Source: an uncultured Lachnospiraceae bacterium (GTDB taxonomy: Bacteria; Bacillota; Clostridia; Lachnospirales; Lachnospiraceae). Taken from it: a DNA stretch of 64,000 nucleotides. The number at the start of each line of letters is the position of its first letter. Positions within the stretch are counted from its first letter, which is position 1. Where the stretch lies: the NCBI GenBank assembly GCA_934317005.1, contig CAKREB010000008.1:1-64000 (forward strand), written 5' to 3'. The notes beneath the pieces are model-generated. The model did not search any database. It was not told where the DNA came from and saw nothing but the letters and a program-made list of their open reading frames with translations. Positions 60,657 to 64,000 of the stretch are shown piece after piece. A program made the position numbers and the translations under genes.

Positions 60657-61361
60657 TTGATACAGGAAAATCTTTTAAAAGTCGAAAAAAACATAGAGCA
60701 GGCATGCCAAAAGGCCAACAGAGATCCCTCTGAGGTGACGCTAATTGCCGTCAGCAAGACAAAGCCTATGGAAATGATAGAAGAAGCCTATGCCTGTGGA
60801 AAACGCGAATTTGGCGAAAATAAAGCGCAGGAGATGAAGCAGAAGTGTGATGCATTGGAAAAGGACATTCACTGGCATTTTATCGGACATCTGCAGACCA
60901 ATAAGGTAAAATATGTTGTAGGTCGTGCCTGCCTGATCCATTCGGTTGATTCTTATCATCTGGCAGAGGCGATTGAAGCAGAAAGTGCCAAAAAAGATGT
61001 GATATCACATATATTAGTCGAAGTAAATGTAGCACAGGAAGCATCTAAGTTTGGATTAAAGACAGAGGAAACCCTTTCTTTAATAGAACAGATTGCCAAA
61101 CTAAAGCATATTCATATTGATGGACTGATGACAATTGCTCCTTTTGTGGAAGATCCGGAACAAAATCGACCGATTTTTCAAAAGTTACGTGAATTGTCAG
61201 TTGACATCGCAAAGAAAAACATTGATAATGTTTCTATGGGAATTTTGTCAATGGGAATGACAAATGATTATGAGATTGCTGTCGAGGAAGGTGCTACTCA
61301 TGTCCGAGTCGGCACAGGTATCTTTGGTGCACGTAATTATGGCTCAAAGAATGCACAGTAA
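60657..61361 (+). CDS. PLP homeostasis protein YggS (YlmE)
   Basis: The 234-residue PLP-binding protein controls free PLP levels. The lysine of LIAVSKTK and the HFIGHLQTNKVKY and SMGMTNDYEIAV segments are clear. The TTG at 60657 fits AGGAGGT 7 nt upstream; the GTG at 60648 lies inside that site and is rejected. It begins the ylmE-sepF-yggT-ylmH-divIVA series of Gram-positive bacteria. Confidence 0.93.
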   Translation: MIQENLLKVEKNIEQACQKANRDPSEVTLIAVSKTKPMEMIEEAYACGKREFGENKAQEMKQKCDALEKDIHWHFIGHLQTNKVKYVVGRACLIHSVDSYHLAEAIEAESAKKDVISHILVEVNVAQEASKFGLKTEETLSLIEQIAKLKHIHIDGLMTIAPFVEDPEQNRPIFQKLRELSVDIAKKNIDNVSMGILSMGMTNDYEIAVEEGATHVRVGTGIFGARNYGSKNAQ

Positions 61362-61502
61362 TCTTTCAAAGCAAAACCGTTCTGATGTATATCATCATAT
61401 GGAATGGCTTTGTATAACGGTGTAAACAGATTCTGTGTACACTATATTATAAAATGAACTAGAAAGCAGATATATTTTGTATTTGCAGAAAAGAGGATTG
61501 GT

Positions 61503-62099
61503 ATGGCTAATGGATTTAGTAAATTTATGAATTTTTTGAAGCTGACAGATGAGGATGACGAATTCGATGATGATTTTTATGATGATGAGTACGATTATGA
61601 AGATCAGAAAGAGTTAGAGCGCGAGGAACGCCGTCTTCAAAAAGAGCAGAAAAGAGAGGAGAAGCGATCAGGTTCCCGCAGAAACGATTCGTACTATGAA
61701 CAGGACGAACCGGTTACAACTTCCTCCCAAAAGCGTACTAATTCTTTTCGTTCTTCTGTAGGTGGAAACAGTAAAGTAGTACAGATGCCTTCATCAGACA
61801 GTGATATGGAAGTATGCATTATCAAACCAAACAATATCGGTGAAGCACAGCAGGCATGCAGTCTGTTGATGGGAAATCATCCTGTAGTTGTCAACTTAGA
61901 AGGAATTGACACATTAGAAGCCCAGAGAATCATGGACTTTATCTGCGGATGCATCTTTGCTATTTCCGGTAATATGTGCCAGATTTCCCGTTTTATTTTT
62001 ATCTTCTCACCAAAGGATGTAGATATTTCCGGTGATTACGTTAAAAATCTGGAAAATGAAGACAGCTTTAACATTGCTTCATTTGATAAGGGATTCTAA
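61503..62099 (+). CDS. sepF: Cell division protein SepF
   Basis: SepF bundles FtsZ and links it to the membrane. The 198-residue protein has an N-terminal membrane-binding helix (FSKFMNFLKL), a charged middle (about 19-75), and the C-terminal core (MEVCIIKPNNIGEAQQACSL and DTLEAQRIMDFICGCIF). GAGG lies upstream of the ATG in the context TTGCAGAAAAGAGG. The gene ends 4 bp before yggT. Confidence 0.95.
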   Translation: MANGFSKFMNFLKLTDEDDEFDDDFYDDEYDYEDQKELEREERRLQKEQKREEKRSGSRRNDSYYEQDEPVTTSSQKRTNSFRSSVGGNSKVVQMPSSDSDMEVCIIKPNNIGEAQQACSLLMGNHPVVVNLEGIDTLEAQRIMDFICGCIFAISGNMCQISRFIFIFSPKDVDISGDYVKNLENEDSFNIASFDKGF

Positions 62100-62103
62100 T
62101 TTT

Positions 62104-62367
62104 ATGTATCAATATATCGTATATTGTATGGGAATTTTTATTATTGTACTGGAAGCGATCGTTTTAATGTATCTGATCCAGACAGTAATTCCTATGGGAA
62201 ATTTCATAAGAAAATGGACACTTATATTAGTGGCTCCCATTTTAGAACCGATGCAGCGGCTGGTAAGACATTCTGTGATGAATCACTTTTCACTTGATCT
62301 CAGCCCTTATATATTACTGGTTCTATTAGGCTATTTAGCGAGAGTATGTGATTATCTCATTTCATAA
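62104..62367 (+). CDS. YggT family membrane protein
   Basis: The 87-residue protein has two membrane helices and the family pattern of a hydrophobic core with Pro-Met-x-x-x-Arg (PMQRLVR). Members are linked to division and osmotic balance. The ATG at 62104 gives the usual length; the frame from 62032 only translates the end of sepF. No clear ribosome site lies upstream, so it is probably coupled to sepF. Confidence 0.82.
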   Translation: MYQYIVYCMGIFIIVLEAIVLMYLIQTVIPMGNFIRKWTLILVAPILEPMQRLVRHSVMNHFSLDLSPYILLVLLGYLARVCDYLIS

Positions 62368-62390
62368 TCCATATACACAGGAGGATTATT

Positions 62391-63200
62391 ATGCGTCTGA
62401 CAAAAGAAGAACAGATGCTGCTGGAACATGATAAAGATCTGATACAGCTATCTTACCAACGCAATATACCGGTTTTTGGACAATTTAACAGTATGGCAGA
62501 GTTGGAGTTTGGGTATCAGGCTCTTGATGCTTTTTATGGAAAAAACTGGTTTGAGGGAGTACATGCTGTCTTTTGGGGTGGCTATCCGGAAGCAGAAAGA
62601 AAGATCATTGCTTTTCTTCCGGGAGAAAAAGAAAGGTCTGTTTCAGAGCTTTCTTTTCCTATTTCATGCATTCAGATCAGCCCGGCTAACCGTAGGTTTT
62701 GTGATGACTTAACTCATCGCGATTATCTCGGTGCACTTATGAATCTTGGGCTGACAAGAGATCAGATTGGTGACATTATAGTCTGTCAGGACGAGCGAAA
62801 AGGTATTACGGCAAAGACAGCATTTGTCTTTTGTAAGGCCGACAAAAAAGAAATCGTATGTAGTCTGACAAGAATCAGGCATACAACTGTTACAGCACAG
62901 GAGGTTTCTTTTCAGGATATGAAAGTAGAACCCTCGTATCAGGAAATTATAGGAAACGTTTCTTCTTTTCGAATGGATGCAATCCTTTCTCTTGCTATCA
63001 GGTCATCACGTTCGCAAAGCCTGACACTGATTCAATCAGGAGCTGTTTTTCTGAACGGACGGTGCTGTACAGAAAATGCAAAGAAGTTAGAGGAAGGCAA
63101 TATTTTTTCCGTCAGAGGCTATGGAAAATTCCGGTTTGATCAAATTGGCACTGTTTCCAAAAAAGGCCGGTATCGGGTGGTTATTAAAAAATATATTTAA
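62391..63200 (+). CDS. S4-domain RNA-binding protein YlmH
   Basis: The 269-residue protein has a C-terminal S4 domain (FRMDAILSLAIRSSRSQSLTL and GRCCTENAKKLEEGNIFSVRGYGKF). It is a division-cluster protein that works on stalled ribosomes or rRNA in related bacteria. AGGAGG lies before the ATG. The next gene is divIVA, behind the pseudoknot leader. Confidence 0.9.
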   Translation: MRLTKEEQMLLEHDKDLIQLSYQRNIPVFGQFNSMAELEFGYQALDAFYGKNWFEGVHAVFWGGYPEAERKIIAFLPGEKERSVSELSFPISCIQISPANRRFCDDLTHRDYLGALMNLGLTRDQIGDIIVCQDERKGITAKTAFVFCKADKKEIVCSLTRIRHTTVTAQEVSFQDMKVEPSYQEIIGNVSSFRMDAILSLAIRSSRSQSLTLIQSGAVFLNGRCCTENAKKLEEGNIFSVRGYGKFRFDQIGTVSKKGRYRVVIKKYI

Positions 63201-63233
63201 ATTTTTAAGATAAATATAGAATAAAGGTACATG

Positions 63234-63300
63234 TTTTATGATCTTGCGCGCACACGACATAAAATATATAAAAATATCAACAACATGCGCAGAAATGGGG
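63234..63300 (+). promoter_or_regulatory. Leader RNA with predicted pseudoknot, copy D
   Basis: TTTTATG (63234-63240) pairs with CATAAAA (63258-63264), 7 bp. The loop TGCGCG (63245-63250) pairs with TGCGCA (63286-63291) through five Watson-Crick pairs and one G-T. The tail is 5 nt (GAAAT) before GGGG of divIVA. The stem differs completely from copies A and C but pairs perfectly. Confidence 0.62.
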
Positions 63301-63306
63301 ATTACT

Positions 63307-64000
63307 ATGCTTACACCAATTGATATTCAAAATCATTCATTAAAAACCGCGGTACGTGGTTACAGCAAAAAAGAAACAGATGATTTTTTGGAAGAGATTT
63401 TGTCAGGTTACGAAGAGCTCTACAAAGAAAATCGTGAGTTAAAAGATAAACTGGCTTCTTTAAGTGAGGGAATCCAGTATTATAAGCAAATGGAAACCAC
63501 ACTGCAAAAGGCATTGGTCTTAGCCGAAAAAACTTCTACAGAAACTCAGGAAGCAGCCAAAAGTAAAGCAGATGCCATGACAAGCGAGGCACAGACCAAG
63601 GCAGACGCACTTACCCGTGAAGCACAGACCAAAGCAGATGCCATCTTAGAGAAAGCCGAAACAGAAGCTGCATCACTTCGGAAAGAGGCAAAGGCATATG
63701 CAGAGATTGCAAAGACAAAGGCTAATCAGCAGTTAGAGGAAACACGAAATCATGTTCGCAAACTGGTTCAAAGTTATGAAAATTATCGCTTACAGTTCAA
63801 AAAATTAGCAGAATCGCAGATTGAAATGTTAGAAAGTGATAATTACTCTATCTTTGCACCTGAGTTATCAGAAATGCTAGATGATGCACCGGATGCCGGA
63901 CAGGTAATGGATGCCGAAAAACTAGAGGCAATGAATCTGGAAGAAGATAATCTGACAGAACCATCTGCTGATGACGATGTTTTCGTTTCAGATGATATTG
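63307..64000 (+). CDS. divIVA: DivIVA-domain protein, 3' end outside window
   Basis: The first 231 residues are seen; the frame runs past 64000. The N-terminus (LTPIDIQNHSLKTAVRGYSKKETDDFLEEI) is a DivIVA membrane-curvature domain, followed by long coiled coil. Residues about 82-130 hold repeats of the type EAQTKADA. An acidic tail follows (DDAPDAG, EEDNLTEP). It marks poles and division sites. GGGG lies 6 nt before the ATG. It is the last gene seen of the sepF cluster. Confidence 0.9.
   Translation, partial: MLTPIDIQNHSLKTAVRGYSKKETDDFLEEILSGYEELYKENRELKDKLASLSEGIQYYKQMETTLQKALVLAEKTSTETQEAAKSKADAMTSEAQTKADALTREAQTKADAILEKAETEAASLRKEAKAYAEIAKTKANQQLEETRNHVRKLVQSYENYRLQFKKLAESQIEMLESDNYSIFAPELSEMLDDAPDAGQVMDAEKLEAMNLEEDNLTEPSADDDVFVSDDI

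Overview
The window looks like a chromosomal segment of a butyrate-producing Firmicute, most likely Lachnospiraceae (Clostridium cluster XIVa). The reasons are about 40 % G+C by eye, the butyryl-CoA:acetate CoA-transferase route next to the central butyrate operon, MinCDE and SepF/DivIVA division genes, an rbgA-rnhB-ylqH-yraN cluster, and small families typical of that group. No prophage, transposase gene or CRISPR array was seen, so the region is mostly core chromosome with a few unusual additions.

Layout. 1-320: three tandem tRNA-Gly(GCC) genes. 377-4897: pncB, a zinc-ribbon membrane protein, a DUF5685 protein with a J-domain protein, a small unknown and an FlK-like thioesterase. 5040-12991: but on the minus strand, divergent from thl-crt-hbd-bcd-etfB-etfA, which take two acetyl-CoA to butyryl-CoA; Bcd/Etf can bifurcate electrons to ferredoxin. 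13576-15078: an [FeFe]-hydrogenase that could drain that ferredoxin as H2. 15186-16001: uppP. 16394-22131: mecA, an apparently inactive signal peptidase paralogue, rbgA, an active signal peptidase, rnhB, ylqH, yraN and pgeF, meeting prs head-on. 23709-34749: an FKBP/trigger-factor-like lipoprotein, der, plsY, gpsA, two TIGR03960/DUF2344-type proteins, RNase E/G, an iron alcohol dehydrogenase and a nucleoid-associated protein. 34920-39491: a protein with RanBP2-type zinc fingers, an AraC regulator and a secreted GH30 glycosidase. 39657-40004: rnpB. 40105-47515: mutS-mutL-miaA, then a roughly 214-bp structured inverted-repeat element, then a methionine gamma-lyase family gene. 47674-58613: radC, mreBCD, a large class B PBP, minCDE, rodA, mgsA and a DD-carboxypeptidase lipoprotein. 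58717-64000: DUF378, an HlyD-like protein, yggS, sepF, yggT, ylmH and the start of divIVA.

The most interesting signal is a recurring leader RNA found four times: before the thioesterase, but, the DUF378 gene and divIVA. Each has a 7-12 bp hairpin whose loop can pair with a segment 5-6 nt upstream of the Shine-Dalgarno, giving a predicted pseudoknot that abuts the ribosome binding site. In the but copy both sides of the loop-tail helix change together, which argues for selection on the RNA. Other notable points are a signal peptidase paralogue that has lost both catalytic residues, a promoter-plus-tandem-terminator unit that may be a short RNA, intercistronic hairpins in the butyrate operon, and mutually exclusive structures in the prs leader.

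All functions are read from motifs and remembered family features; no database search was run.
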